Below, in pieces: positions 1 through 9,600 of a stretch of DNA of 64,000 nucleotides. This stretch comes from Oribacterium sinus (GTDB taxonomy: Bacteria > Bacillota > Clostridia > Lachnospirales > Lachnospiraceae): contig NZ_JACHHH010000002.1 of assembly GCF_014202695.1 (NCBI RefSeq), positions 124,001-188,000 on the forward strand, read 5' to 3'. Both the position numbers and the translations under genes were made by a program. The notes under the pieces were generated by a model. That model searched no databases. It had not been told where the DNA came from and was given only the letters and a program-made list of their open reading frames with translations. Numbering within the stretch: position 1 is the stretch's first letter; every line of letters begins with the position of its first letter.

Positions 1-1017
1 TCCCAGATTGATACGGCAAACAGTGATTTAAAGGCGGAGTTTAAGGCAGATAGCTATGATCTTACTGGTAAAACTTTAGAGGATTTTAGAGATGGGGTAA
101 AGATCGGCTTTAAGCCGGGTGCCTTTGCTACTCCGGGAGTATATCGTTTCGTAGTAACAGAAGGACCTGCAGATGGAGCCAACAAAGGAGACGTGGAAGC
201 TATGAAGGTTACCGTGGATGGTGCGGCAAAGTCTTACCAGACTCAGCGTTTCCTGGATGTGTATGTACGTCTGAAGGAAGGTAGTACCACAGGAGAAAAA
301 GAAATTTACGGCTACGTTCTCCACAGTGGAGATACTCAGGTTACCAGCAATGCAACAGGAAATAAGCATACCGGAGACAAGAACAGCGGCTTTGACGGTG
401 ACAAAGGAAAGGGCGGTAAGAAGGATACCCCCCAGGGATATACCCGTTACACTCCGAGAAAGCTGAAGGTGGATAAGAAAATCAGCGGAATGATTGACAA
501 GAATAACCTCTTTCCCTTCACAGTCAACCTTTTTCATAACAAAGCAGGAGCAGTCAACTTTGACAACGCGAATTTGCAGGTTAAGGTAAAGATGCCGGGA
601 GCAAGCGCTTATACCGTAAAGAAGGCCAGTGAAATCCCCGGATTAGGAGCAACATTAAAGGATGGACAATCCCTGGAAATCATCGGTTTGCCAAAAACCA
701 CTACCTATAATGTAAAGGAGACCAACAATACTGCTTTAACCATTAAGTCTGATGTGCGCTTCTCCGAGGATGTGGCAAATCCGGTTCCGGATACTGCGGC
801 GGTATCAACTGAAACAGTGGCTCCTACAGCAAGCTCCACAGAAAAAGGAGGAGATAAGAATTTGTTGCTGAACGATAGCCATGTGGCTTACCACAACCAC
901 ATTGATGAAATCACACCAACCGGTGTAGTACTGACTGTAGCTCCTTATGCCATGATGTTGGCAGTGGCAGGAAGCATGGGCTTCATGTTCTTTAACCGGA
1001 AGAAGGAAGAGGAATAA
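1..1017 (+). CDS. LPxTG-like anchored pilin / surface protein, 5'-truncated
   Basis: The reading frame is open from base 1, so the gene starts upstream of the window; the first in-window ATG at 193 is internal. The visible C-terminal 338 residues are lysine- and glycine-rich with pilin-like beta-domain character. They end in a sorting signal: ITPTG, a hydrophobic stretch (VVLTVAPYAMMLAVAGSMGF) and a basic tail NRKKEEE. Such a tail is recognised by sortase, and a class B sortase gene follows 180 bp downstream, so this is probably the major or tip pilin of a sortase-assembled pilus or a wall-anchored protein. The exact pilin class cannot be settled without the N-terminus. Confidence 0.8.
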   Translation, partial: SQIDTANSDLKAEFKADSYDLTGKTLEDFRDGVKIGFKPGAFATPGVYRFVVTEGPADGANKGDVEAMKVTVDGAAKSYQTQRFLDVYVRLKEGSTTGEKEIYGYVLHSGDTQVTSNATGNKHTGDKNSGFDGDKGKGGKKDTPQGYTRYTPRKLKVDKKISGMIDKNNLFPFTVNLFHNKAGAVNFDNANLQVKVKMPGASAYTVKKASEIPGLGATLKDGQSLEIIGLPKTTTYNVKETNNTALTIKSDVRFSEDVANPVPDTAAVSTETVAPTASSTEKGGDKNLLLNDSHVAYHNHIDEITPTGVVLTVAPYAMMLAVAGSMGFMFFNRKKEEE

Positions 1018-1048
1018 GTCGTCTATCCCTACTTAGGATAGAGGAGAC

Positions 1049-1082
1049 GGGAAAAGGAAAGCCTTAGGGTTTTTCTTTTCCC
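1049..1082. other. Hairpin between pilin and sortase genes
   Basis: GGGAAAAGGAAA pairs with TTTTCTTTTCCC across a 10-base loop. No good T-run follows, so it is more likely a weak attenuator or mRNA-processing hairpin that lowers sortase expression relative to pilin than a full terminator. Confidence 0.35.
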
Positions 1083-1198
1083 CGGATTCTTCCTCATCCC
1101 TTTTTTCCCAATCCATCCCGGTCATCCCGGATAGATGCGAGATTTTCGGGAACAAAAGTATTGCATGTATCCCGGGATACAAGAGTAGAGAGGCAAAT

Positions 1199-1933
1199 AT
1201 GAACATTGCGGTGAGAGCGGCAAGGCTGGGAGATCGCATGATTACCATCTTAGCTGCCATTCTAATGATTCTACTCATGAGCTACGGGGGATTTTCCCTT
1301 TGGTACACCTATATGACCATGCAAGAAGGATTTTTAAACAATGACTTAATGTCCTTAAAACCAGTAGTAAGTGAGGATGGCAGTCTAAGCTTTGAGGAAC
1401 TCTTAGCCTTAAACAAAGATACCAGAGCTTGGATTACCCTGGACGGAACCAATATCGACTACCCTATGGTACAGGGAAAGGATGATATGGAATACGTCAA
1501 TAAGGATGTGGAGGGAAACTTTTCCTTATCCGGATCCATTTTTATGAGCTATCACAATGCGCCGGATTTTTCCGACCCCTATATTCTGACCTATGGACAT
1601 CATATGGACAACGGCGGAATGTACGGAGATGTGATGGAGTTCATCGATAACAGTTATTTTGAAGAACATAAGACAGGAACTTTGTATTTGCCCGGAAAGG
1701 CAAGGCAGTTAGAGATATTTGCCTGTATGGAGGGAGATGCCTATGACCCCTATATCTATAATGTTATGGATAAACAGGGGAATATGCAGGAGTTTCTGGA
1801 TTACATCAAAAATAATGCACAGCAGTATAGAGATATTGGGATGAAAGACACGGATCAGGTAATCAGCTTATCCACCTGTGTATCCGCATCCACCAACGGT
1901 AGGATGATTGTCTTTGCCAGAATAAACCCATAA
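1199..1933 (+). CDS. Class B sortase (pilus-associated transpeptidase)
   Basis: Membrane-anchored cysteine transpeptidase that cleaves sorting signals and joins pilins to each other or to the wall. The 244-residue protein has one N-terminal membrane segment (about residues 15-38). It carries the sortase catalytic set: His in TYGHHM (134-135), Cys in SLSTC (227) and Arg in NGRMIVFAR (235). The FEELLALN...W followed by LDGTNIDYPMVQ and GSIFM blocks are characteristic of the SrtB group. It lies between two pilin-like genes, so it is probably the dedicated pilus polymerase of this operon. The ATG is preceded by a moderate GAGAGG site. Confidence 0.92.
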   Translation: MNIAVRAARLGDRMITILAAILMILLMSYGGFSLWYTYMTMQEGFLNNDLMSLKPVVSEDGSLSFEELLALNKDTRAWITLDGTNIDYPMVQGKDDMEYVNKDVEGNFSLSGSIFMSYHNAPDFSDPYILTYGHHMDNGGMYGDVMEFIDNSYFEEHKTGTLYLPGKARQLEIFACMEGDAYDPYIYNVMDKQGNMQEFLDYIKNNAQQYRDIGMKDTDQVISLSTCVSASTNGRMIVFARINP

Positions 1934-1948
1934 GGGGGGTGAGGGAAT

Positions 1949-2782
1949 TTGTTTCGAAAAAAATGTCAAAAAATCTTAGCGGGACTATGTGCCCTCCTCT
2001 TAATGGGGACGGGGAAGTCCACGGTACTGGTCTCCAGTGCCAGTGAACAGAAGAAAAATTTCGGCTTGGAGAAGCCTGCAGAAGTGCAGATTCCCTTTGC
2101 CATCTCTGTTTCAGGAGAAGAGGTTCCCCAGTCAGAGTTCCGCGTCTATATAGAAAGAGCTGTGGAAAGCCCCAATGCGCCGCTACCCACCCCCTACATT
2201 ATGGATCTCCACATGGACTCCGGGGAAGAGCAGTTCAGCTTTGGAAAGATGCAGTTTTTAAGTGAGGGTGAGTATCATTATCGTGTTCGTCAGGAACAGC
2301 GAAATCATGAAGGCTTTACCTATGACACCACGGTATATTCCGTTGTGATTGAAGTACACAGTAAGAACAAGGACTACAATGGAAATGAAGTATCTCCTTA
2401 TCTTTATGCCATTGTCCTTGCGGAGAAAGAAGGAGAAGAGGATAAGTCCGGTGAGCTTTTGTTTAAAAACAGCTACTATCGAGACCCCTCCACGCCGGCT
2501 CCCGGACCGAGGCCGAAAGGAGGAAATGAAAATCCTCCCGGTAGTCCGCCCAAGAATCCCGGTGTTTTGGGAGTGGGCAGAGAAATCCTAAAACCCATCG
2601 AGGGAATCATCAGTCAGGTACCTGCTGTATTGGGTGTGGCCAGAAAGATTGCCACAGGAGATGACAGTGATATGGTATTCTATGGACTATCAGCCTTGCT
2701 GGCCATGGGAAGCTTCGGTTTTTGGAGCTACCAGGTGAAGAAGCGTAGTGAGGATGATGAAAATCCCGAAACAGAAGAGTAA
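1949..2782 (+). CDS. Spy0128/FctA-type pilin with sorting signal
   Basis: A TTG start at 1949 follows a strong GGGGGGTGAG ribosome site, 15 bp after the sortase stop. The 277-residue product has a signal peptide (about 1-32). A Spy0128-like pilin domain (about 45-170) follows, with the typical run FAISVSGE...YHYRV..Q and YDTTVYSVVIEV. Then come a Pro/Gly-rich linker (about 175-205) and a C-terminal TGDDSDM sorting motif with a hydrophobic segment and a KKR tail. Domains of this family usually carry internal isopeptide bonds. It is probably a minor or backbone pilin polymerised by the adjacent sortase. Confidence 0.85.
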   Translation: MFRKKCQKILAGLCALLLMGTGKSTVLVSSASEQKKNFGLEKPAEVQIPFAISVSGEEVPQSEFRVYIERAVESPNAPLPTPYIMDLHMDSGEEQFSFGKMQFLSEGEYHYRVRQEQRNHEGFTYDTTVYSVVIEVHSKNKDYNGNEVSPYLYAIVLAEKEGEEDKSGELLFKNSYYRDPSTPAPGPRPKGGNENPPGSPPKNPGVLGVGREILKPIEGIISQVPAVLGVARKIATGDDSDMVFYGLSALLAMGSFGFWSYQVKKRSEDDENPETEE

Positions 2783-2840
2783 AGAGCCGTTCCCTTTCTT
2801 GGTTTAGGAGAGAAAGAACGGGAAAGGTTAAAGAAAAACA

Positions 2841-2896
2841 CCTTGGAAAAGAGCTTGCCGAAAGGCGTAAGGGGGCTCCTTCCAAGGCGTTTTTTT
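2841..2896 (+). terminator. Intrinsic terminator of the pilus operon
   Basis: CCTTGGAA (2841-2848) pairs with TTCCAAGG (2880-2887). Inner arms GAGC/GCTC and GCC-GAAA-GGC lie inside, and a seven-T run follows at 2890-2896. A second hairpin just after the stop codon (about 2787-2817) precedes it. Confidence 0.85.
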
Positions 2897-2981
2897 ATGC
2901 TTCACAAGTATTGTCGAAAGGATTGCGGGAAATCCATTTTCTTGCTCTATCTTTTCCTGATTTCTTGCTTTATTTCTTGCT

Positions 2982-3671
2982 TTATTTCTTACCGGCTTCT
3001 TCCTGCTCATTCAGGTTTTTGGAAACCGTCATTTCCTGATTATCGATATGCTCCTTCATCAGAGCCTTTGCACGGATAATGTCACGAATACGGATAGCTT
3101 CCAGAATCTTCTCATGTTCGTTGATAAGGGTTCCTCTTTGAGCCTCATCTTTAATATATTCTAAACGATAGCGGTACATCTGCTCCCGAAGATTGTTAAT
3201 CATCTGAATCAAACGTTTATTGCCGGTGGCATTGTAAATGATGTCATGGTAGGTCTCATCCGCCTCTGCAATTTCCATTTCCGTGCCGGTGGCTACGGCC
3301 TTCTTAAAAGAATCCTCCGCCTTATGTAGGGCTGCAAGCTGCTCTTCGTCGATTCTCTGGCAGGCAAGGTCTGTAGCCAGCTCTTCCAAAGCACCCCGAA
3401 CCTCCAGCACATCCTGCAAAGACTTGTGGGAAATCTTCGCTACCTCTGCCCCTCGTCTGGGAATCATCAGAACCAAACCTTCCAGCTCCAGCTTTCGGAT
3501 TGCCTCACGAATAGGGGTTCTGGAAACGCCAAGTTTTTCAGCCAGTTGAATCTCCATAAGCCTTTCGCCGGGCTTCAGTTCTCCCTTTAGAATTGCCTGT
3601 CTCAGGGTGTTGAACACCAAATCCCGTAGGGGAAGATACTCGTTCATATTAATGGTAAAATCACTACTCAT
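2982..3671 (-). CDS. GntR-family regulator (FCD/FadR subfamily)
   Basis: A 229-residue DNA-binding regulator. The N-terminal winged helix carries the GntR signature LKPGERLMEIQLAEKLGVSR followed by TPIREAIRKLELEGLV. The C-terminal helical ligand-binding FCD domain (about residues 85-215) has the acidic/His positions expected for metal or small-acid binding (ADETYHDIIY, NEHEKILEAI, MKEHID). Its start overlaps the ispE stop by 8 bases, so the two are co-transcribed. No metabolic target is adjacent, and the ligand cannot be named. Confidence 0.9.
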   Translation of the reverse strand: MSSDFTINMNEYLPLRDLVFNTLRQAILKGELKPGERLMEIQLAEKLGVSRTPIREAIRKLELEGLVLMIPRRGAEVAKISHKSLQDVLEVRGALEELATDLACQRIDEEQLAALHKAEDSFKKAVATGTEMEIAEADETYHDIIYNATGNKRLIQMINNLREQMYRYRLEYIKDEAQRGTLINEHEKILEAIRIRDIIRAKALMKEHIDNQEMTVSKNLNEQEEAGKK

Positions 3672-4569
3672 CTATACCTCCTTCTTCTGCCCATGGCTCT
3701 GTAAGATATACCTGCTGTGCTAAATGTCGATCCTCGCCATAGCGAAGCGCCTGATAGGCTTTTTCCGCCCGGACTTTATGCTCCAAAGGAAAAAGAGCGA
3801 AGACCGTAGGACCGGAACCGCTCATTAAGGCTACTTCCGCTCCGTAAGACAGGAGACGCTCCTTAAGAACTTGTATTTCCGGTCGCATGGCAATACTGAC
3901 TTTTTCCAAAATATTCCCCATAAGAGGAGTGATTTCCGATAAATCTCCTTTTTTCAGAAAATACAGAAACTTTTCCACATCCGGATGCTCTTCTTTAGGA
4001 ATGGCACTTACGTTCAAGGCTTCATAAACAGCCTTTGTAGACAGGGAAAATGCCGGTTTGGCCAAGAGAAGAATACAAGCCGGTAAGTTGGGAAGGGGTG
4101 TAAGAATTTCTCCGATGCCCTCCGAAAGATAGCAACCTCTGTGTAGACAGAAGGGAACGTCCGCTCCCAGCTTTACTCCTCTTTTCTCTAAATCCTTTAC
4201 ACTAAGTCCCAGAGCATAAACCTGATTCATCAAATGCAATACAGCGGCGGCATCCGTGGAGCCTCCGGCCATTCCTCCGGAAACCGGAATACGCTTTTCC
4301 AGTCGGAAGGATAAGCCCTCCTTTATGGAAAATTCTTCTGCCAAAAGCTTTGCGGCTTTTACCATCAGATTATCCTCGCCGGTGGGGAGAAAGTCCAAAT
4401 TACTGCTTAAGCGAATGCCGGGAGTCTTCTCCCTTGTCAGAAAAATCCGGTCATGAAGCTTAACGGTCTGCATGACCATGCATACATCATGATATCCATC
4501 CGGCCTTTTTCTTTTAACATCCAGGGATAGATTAATCTTTCCGTAAGCCTGAATTTGCTGTTCTTCCAT
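3664..4569 (-). CDS. ispE: 4-diphosphocytidyl-2-C-methyl-D-erythritol kinase
   Basis: GHMP-family kinase of the MEP isoprenoid pathway; it phosphorylates CDP-methylerythritol with ATP. The 301-residue protein has family-typical length. It shows AYGKINLSL near the start (K11), the glycine-rich ATP loop PVSGGMAGGSTDAAA (about 95-109), GADVPFCL with D137, and the C-terminal SGSGPTVFALF block. Downstream gntR overlaps its stop. Two more isoprenoid genes (ispA, dxs) lie at 62-64 kb, so the organism uses the MEP route. Confidence 0.96.
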   Translation of the reverse strand: MEEQQIQAYGKINLSLDVKRKRPDGYHDVCMVMQTVKLHDRIFLTREKTPGIRLSSNLDFLPTGEDNLMVKAAKLLAEEFSIKEGLSFRLEKRIPVSGGMAGGSTDAAAVLHLMNQVYALGLSVKDLEKRGVKLGADVPFCLHRGCYLSEGIGEILTPLPNLPACILLLAKPAFSLSTKAVYEALNVSAIPKEEHPDVEKFLYFLKKGDLSEITPLMGNILEKVSIAMRPEIQVLKERLLSYGAEVALMSGSGPTVFALFPLEHKVRAEKAYQALRYGEDRHLAQQVYLTEPWAEEGGIDE

Positions 4570-4610
4570 GCTTCTTCCTTCTAAAAAATCCTGTATACAA
4601 ACGCCACTTT

Positions 4611-4639
4611 ATTGTAAAGGTTAAATTGCATTTTTGCAA
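4611..4639 (-). promoter_or_regulatory. Probable ispE promoter
   Basis: Read on the minus strand: TTGCAA (4634-4639), 17-base spacer, TACAAT (4611-4616), about 42 bases upstream of the ispE ATG. Confidence 0.55.
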
Positions 4640-4684
4640 GTGCAATCCTCTGTGTTACTAAAGTAGATAAAAATAAAAAACTTC

Positions 4685-4779
4685 TTGACAGGGTGACAAG
4701 CTGTCACTATACTGGGCTGGTAAAAATAGTGACAAGCTGTCACCGGTCTACGTTCAAGTAAAAGCTGACAGCCTGCCAT
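4685..4779 (+). promoter_or_regulatory. tetR-efflux promoter with three phased palindromic operators
   Basis: TTGACA (4685-4690), 17-base spacer and TATACT (4708-4713) form a near-consensus promoter. The spacer is almost filled by the palindrome GTGACA-AGC-TGTCAC (4693-4707). An identical copy lies at 4729-4743, and a degenerate copy (CTGACA-GCC-TGCCAT) at 4765-4779. Each starts exactly 36 bp after the previous one. The layout predicts repression by steric block, most simply autorepression by the TetR protein encoded at 4824. Confidence 0.8.
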
Positions 4780-4823
4780 TGATAAGAAAGTATAAATCAT
4801 CACAGAATGTATTGAGGGGAAAG

Positions 4824-5495
4824 ATGCCTACATTAAGATTTTTGAATTTGGAAGAAGAAAAACGAAGGCGAATTTTGGAAGCGGCAAAAAAAGAATTTTC
4901 TTCCTATGATTATGACAAAGTATCCATTAATCGCATTATTCAGGAAAGTGAGATTTCCAGAGGAGCTTTTTATACCTATTTCCCGGATAAGGATGATTTG
5001 CTGGTGTATCTTTTTGAAGCGGAAGAAGATAAGGCAGTAGGGCATTTCATGGAAATCATGGCACGCAATAATGGGAATTTTTTCCAAAGTATTCAGGAGT
5101 GGGTCATCGAAATCGTGAAGATTCGAAAAAAACAAATTGTTCAGGACAGTTTTGCCATGTTCTATCGCTCCGGCTTTTTAAAGAATCTTTCTTTGGCCAG
5201 TATGAAAAGTCACATGGACAGGGGAAGACGGGATAATATAGATGTGGTATTAGAAGCAATTCCCAAGGATTATTTTCCCAAGACATTATCGGAGGAGGAA
5301 AAGGGCATTGGGATTCAAACCGCATTTTCTCTGGCGTCCTTAAGTCTTTTGCAGTCCTTTTCCATAGAAAAAAGAAAAGAGGGATTATCCGATCCGGAGG
5401 ATGATAAGGAACAGGAAGCCTTTATTGAACAAATTCTTTATGTATTCCAAAAGCAGATTCAGCTCTTGGAAAAAGCGTTAGGAGGAAAAGAGTAG
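4824..5495 (+). CDS. TetR-family transcriptional regulator
   Basis: I take the ATG at 4824, which has a TGAGGGGA ribosome site 4 bases upstream, rather than the in-frame TTG at 4779, which lies within the third operator copy. That gives 223 residues. The N-terminal HTH reads RRILEAAKKEFSSYDYDK, then VSINRIIQESEISRGAFYTYF and DKDDLL, as in the TetR family. The C-terminal helical effector domain is variable. Two bases separate its stop from the RND adaptor gene, and palindromic sites overlap the promoter, so it probably represses the efflux operon and responds to a pump substrate. Confidence 0.92.
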   Translation: MPTLRFLNLEEEKRRRILEAAKKEFSSYDYDKVSINRIIQESEISRGAFYTYFPDKDDLLVYLFEAEEDKAVGHFMEIMARNNGNFFQSIQEWVIEIVKIRKKQIVQDSFAMFYRSGFLKNLSLASMKSHMDRGRRDNIDVVLEAIPKDYFPKTLSEEEKGIGIQTAFSLASLSLLQSFSIEKRKEGLSDPEDDKEQEAFIEQILYVFQKQIQLLEKALGGKE

Positions 5496-5497
5496 AG

Positions 5498-6664
5498 ATG
5501 AAAAAAGGGGTAAAAATTGTAATCGTGTTGCTTATCCTTTTGGGAGTGGCATTTTTGGTAGGAAGGCGTTTATTAAAGCCGAAGGAGGAAGTAGAGGTCA
5601 CCCAGCTTCCTTTGGCCACCGGCATTTCCGTGGAAAAGGGTGACCTGTTTATTACAGAGTCTTTGGTGGGTACCATTGAGGCCAGTGAGCAGTATGCGTT
5701 GGCTTCCAAGGTTTCCGGAGAGGTTTTGGAAATCTATGCGGAAAATGGTGCGGAGCTGAAAAAAGGAGATAAAATTGCCCGCTTAGACAATCAAAAGCAG
5801 ATTGATGCAGCAAAATATACTTTGGAGCAGGCTGAGGCCCAGGCGAAGGCGGCATCAGACACCAGAAATCGTTTGGCAAGCCTCCAAGCCTCGGGGGATA
5901 TTTCCACCCAGGATTTTGAAGCGGCGGATGCCCAGGCAAAGGCTGCGGAAGCTCAGGTAAAGGCGGCGAAGCTGAACTATGATACCCAGGTGGAGTTTGC
6001 CACCATTACCGCTCCTGCAGACGGCGTATTGCAAAACAGCATTTTGGTGAAGGATGCCATGATTCCGCAGGGAACTCAAATTGCCAGTCTTATGGGGAAG
6101 GGAAAACAGCAGCTTGTGTTTTCCGCAACTGAGGAACTGATGAAGAACCTGTCTTTAGGCCAGGAAGTAAAGGTGGAAAAGGGACAAGAGCAGTATATAG
6201 GCTCCATTACCGAGATTTCCGGAGTGATGAATGCCCAGACCGGCCTCTTCACCGTGAAAGCGAATTTAGAGAATTCCGCCCTTCCTGAGGGAAGTCGGGT
6301 GAAATTAACTGTAACGAAGGATAGTAGGAAACAAGTAAATCTTCTTCCTTTATCCGTTATTTACTATGACAACGGTTCTCCCTACGTTTATCTTTTGGAA
6401 AAGGGAGAGGGTGAGAATGGAAGCATTAAAAAGCGGTTTGTAGAGCTTGGCTTGCAGGGAGAGGAAAAGGTGGAAATACTTTCCGGCCTTACGGAGAAGG
6501 ATTTGATCCTCAGCTCCTGGAATAATGAGATGTATGACGGCGCAAAGGTAAGACTGAATAGCTCGGAAACAGCGTCTTCTTCTGATGGAAAGACGGCAGG
6601 AGAAACAGATAGCAGTACTGGGGCAGTTACTTCTACCGCTACGGAAACCGGAAAGGAGGGCTAA
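5498..6664 (+). CDS. RND efflux adaptor (membrane-fusion / HlyD family)
   Basis: Periplasmic-adaptor-type subunit of an RND pump. The 388-residue protein has an N-terminal membrane anchor (about 5-24) and a lipoyl/barrel-sandwich half (ALASKVSGEVLEIYAENGAEL, about 68-88). An Ala/Gln-rich coiled-coil hairpin (about 105-160) is followed by the second lipoyl half (ATITAPADGVLQ) and a beta-barrel domain. The tail (about 360-388) is Ser/Thr-rich and unstructured. It is placed directly between tetR and the transporter gene. In a single-membrane cell the adaptor would sit on the outer face of the cytoplasmic membrane. Confidence 0.92.
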   Translation: MKKGVKIVIVLLILLGVAFLVGRRLLKPKEEVEVTQLPLATGISVEKGDLFITESLVGTIEASEQYALASKVSGEVLEIYAENGAELKKGDKIARLDNQKQIDAAKYTLEQAEAQAKAASDTRNRLASLQASGDISTQDFEAADAQAKAAEAQVKAAKLNYDTQVEFATITAPADGVLQNSILVKDAMIPQGTQIASLMGKGKQQLVFSATEELMKNLSLGQEVKVEKGQEQYIGSITEISGVMNAQTGLFTVKANLENSALPEGSRVKLTVTKDSRKQVNLLPLSVIYYDNGSPYVYLLEKGEGENGSIKKRFVELGLQGEEKVEILSGLTEKDLILSSWNNEMYDGAKVRLNSSETASSSDGKTAGETDSSTGAVTSTATETGKEG

Positions 6665-6666
6665 GG

Positions 6667-9600
6667 ATGCTTTCCATGACGAAATTCGTCTTAAGACGAC
6701 CGGTTACTACCTTTCTTGTGGTAATCACCCTCATTTTCTTCGGTTTTATGAGCTTTACTACCATGAAAATGGAGTTGCTCCCCAATATGAACTTCCCCTA
6801 CCTCATCGTGACCACCACCTATCCCGGAGCCTCTCCGGAGGATGTGGACGAGCTTGTCACCAAGCCTGTTGAGGAGGAGGTTTCCCTGCTTTCCGATGTA
6901 AAGCAGGTCAGATCCCAATCCAATGAAAACTTTTCCATGGTTATTGTTCGTTACAATTACGGTACGAACATGACCAAGGCCTATGACAGTCTGAAGAAAA
7001 AGATGGACGCCATTAAATCTTCTCTGCCGGAGGACGCCAAGGACATCAGCATTATGGAAGTGGATATTAATGCCAGACCGGGAATGGTTCTCTCCATCAA
7101 CAATAAAAACGAGAGTCAGCTTTATAATTATGTAGAGAATAACATTAGGCCGGAGTTTGAAAAATTATCCACCGTGGCTTCCCTTTCTCTTTCCGGAGGA
7201 CAGGAAAGCTATGTAAGAGTGGAGCTTTCCCCGGAAAAACTGCAACAGTATCATTTGACTATGGAACAGGTGGTGGGAATGATACAGGCTGCAAAGTTCA
7301 CCTATCCTGCAGGAAGTACAAAGGTGGGAGATCAGGAATTATCCATCAGTACCGCTCAGGACTATTCCACCATTGAGGAATTACGAAAGCTTCCTATTAC
7401 TACCGGAACAGGAAATACTTTGACCCTTTCGGATTTGGCTACAGTGGGTTCCGCCCTTTCGGATAAAAGCAGTATAGGACGATATAACGGCGAAGAGACC
7501 ATTACCTTAAGCTTAAATAAGCTGCAGAGTAAGTCGGACATTGCCATGAGTAAGGATGTGAACACCTTAATCAAGAAATTGGAAGGGAAGAATCCCAATC
7601 TGGAAATTCATGTGATTTCCGATTCTGCGGATAGCATTAAGAGCTCCCTGTCCAGCGTATTTCAGACTATGATTATGGCTGTCGTGATTTCCATGCTGAT
7701 TATCTTCCTTTTCTTTGGAGACATAAAGGCCTCCCTAATCGTAGGTTCCTCCATTCCCTTGGCGATCCTGGGAGCCGTCGTCTTTATGGGCGCAATGGGC
7801 TATAGCCTGAATATGCTGACCCTTTCCGCCCTGGTTTTGGGCGTGGGTATGATGGTGGACAACTCCATCGTAGTATTGGAGGCCTGCTTCCGAGCCATGG
7901 ACGATTACGGAGAGCAGCAAAGAAGTCTGAGGGAAGCTGCTATCGATTCTGTCAGGGTAGTGGGAGCCTCAGTTTTTGGAGGTACTCTTACCACCTGTGT
8001 AGTATTCCTTCCCCTGGGTTTTTTACAGGGAATTTCCGGACAGTACTTTAAGCCCCTTGGCTTTACCATTGTCTTCTGTATGGTGGCCTCTTTGATTTCC
8101 GCAGTTACCATTGTGCCTCTTTGCTTTACCCTTTATAAGCCTAAGGAGAACAGTAAGGCGGTAGCTTACCGTGGAGTTCGGCTTTTACAGGATGTCTATA
8201 GAAACACCATCAGTAAATTTCTACGACATAAAAAAGTAGTGCTTGTAGCTACAGCCGGTATTTTAGTTATTTCTCTCTTCCTGGCGACACAGCTCAGAAC
8301 AGAGCTGATGGCGGATATTGATACCGGAACCGTTGAAATCGGCATTACCCAAAAGCCCGGTCTTTCCATAGAAGAAAAGGAAAGGGTAATAAAAGAGCTG
8401 GAGGAGCTGGTGGCGAAGGATCCGGATACGGACCGTTATACCGCAACGGCGGGAGGCTCCGCTCTTTCCGCTCTGTACGGAGGAAGCACTGATCCTACGA
8501 TTACGGTATATCTGAAAAAGGATCGTTCCATGAAAACTAAGGAAAAGGTAAAGGCATGGAAGAAGGCCTTGGAAAACCGGTCTCAAGAGGTTTTAAGCAT
8601 AAAGTCCGTAAGTGATACCAGTATGAGCGGAGGAGATTACAGCCTCGGCAACAACTATGAAATTATTATTCAGGGATCGGATTTGGAAGAACTGCAAAGA
8701 AAGAGTAATGAACTTCTTTCTTTATTACAAAAGCAGAGCAGCCTCACCGGCATTCATTCCAGCCTGGAAAATGCAGCTCCCCTCTTGCAGGTGAAGGTAG
8801 ACCCCATTAAGGCGGCGGCGGAAGGCTTAAGTCCTATTCAGATTGCCCAGTCCTTAAATACCGATCTTACCGGAAAAAAAGCAATGAAAATGACGGTGGA
8901 GGGGCAAAAGGTAGATGTGTGGGTGAATTATCCCAAAGATCAATTCGATAGCTTGGAAAAAGTGAAGTCCATTCGTTTTACCACGCCCACAGGAGCGCAG
9001 GTTTCCCTGGAAAGTTTGGCTACTGTAAAGTATGCGGATTCTCCGGCCAGCATTGAACGAGAAGATAAAAAATATCAGGCGACGATTACGGCAAATTATA
9101 CGGATAGTGCTACCAGCAATACCAAGGCAGAGATTGATGAATTGGTGGGTAAGAATTTAGGAGAAAATATTTCCGTTGTGGCCAATTCTCAAACCCAAAG
9201 CATGAATGAAGAGTTTGCGGACCTGTTCCGTGCCATAGCCATTGCGGTCTTCCTGGTCTTTGTGGTGATGGCGGCCCAGTTTGAATCCACCCGATTCAGC
9301 TTTATGGTTATGACCACTATCCCCTTCTCCTTAATTGGTTCCTTCGGACTCTTGTGGCTCTTTGATGCCACCCTGTCCATGACCTCCCTTTTGGGATTTT
9401 TGATGCTGGTGGGAACTGTAGTAAACAACGGAATCCTTTATGTGGATACGGTAAACCAGTACCGTCAGGAAATGCCTTTGGAGAAAGCTTTGACAGAGTC
9501 CGGTGCCACCCGACTTCGTCCTATTTTGATGACCACGCTGACTACGGTATTGTCTATGATTCCCATGGCTTTGGGCTTCGGGGATAATGGCGCCCTGATG

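Noticed and set aside
4779-4823. Upstream TTG start for the TetR gene
   Set aside because: It overlaps the third operator copy and lacks a ribosome site; the ATG at 4824 has a good one.
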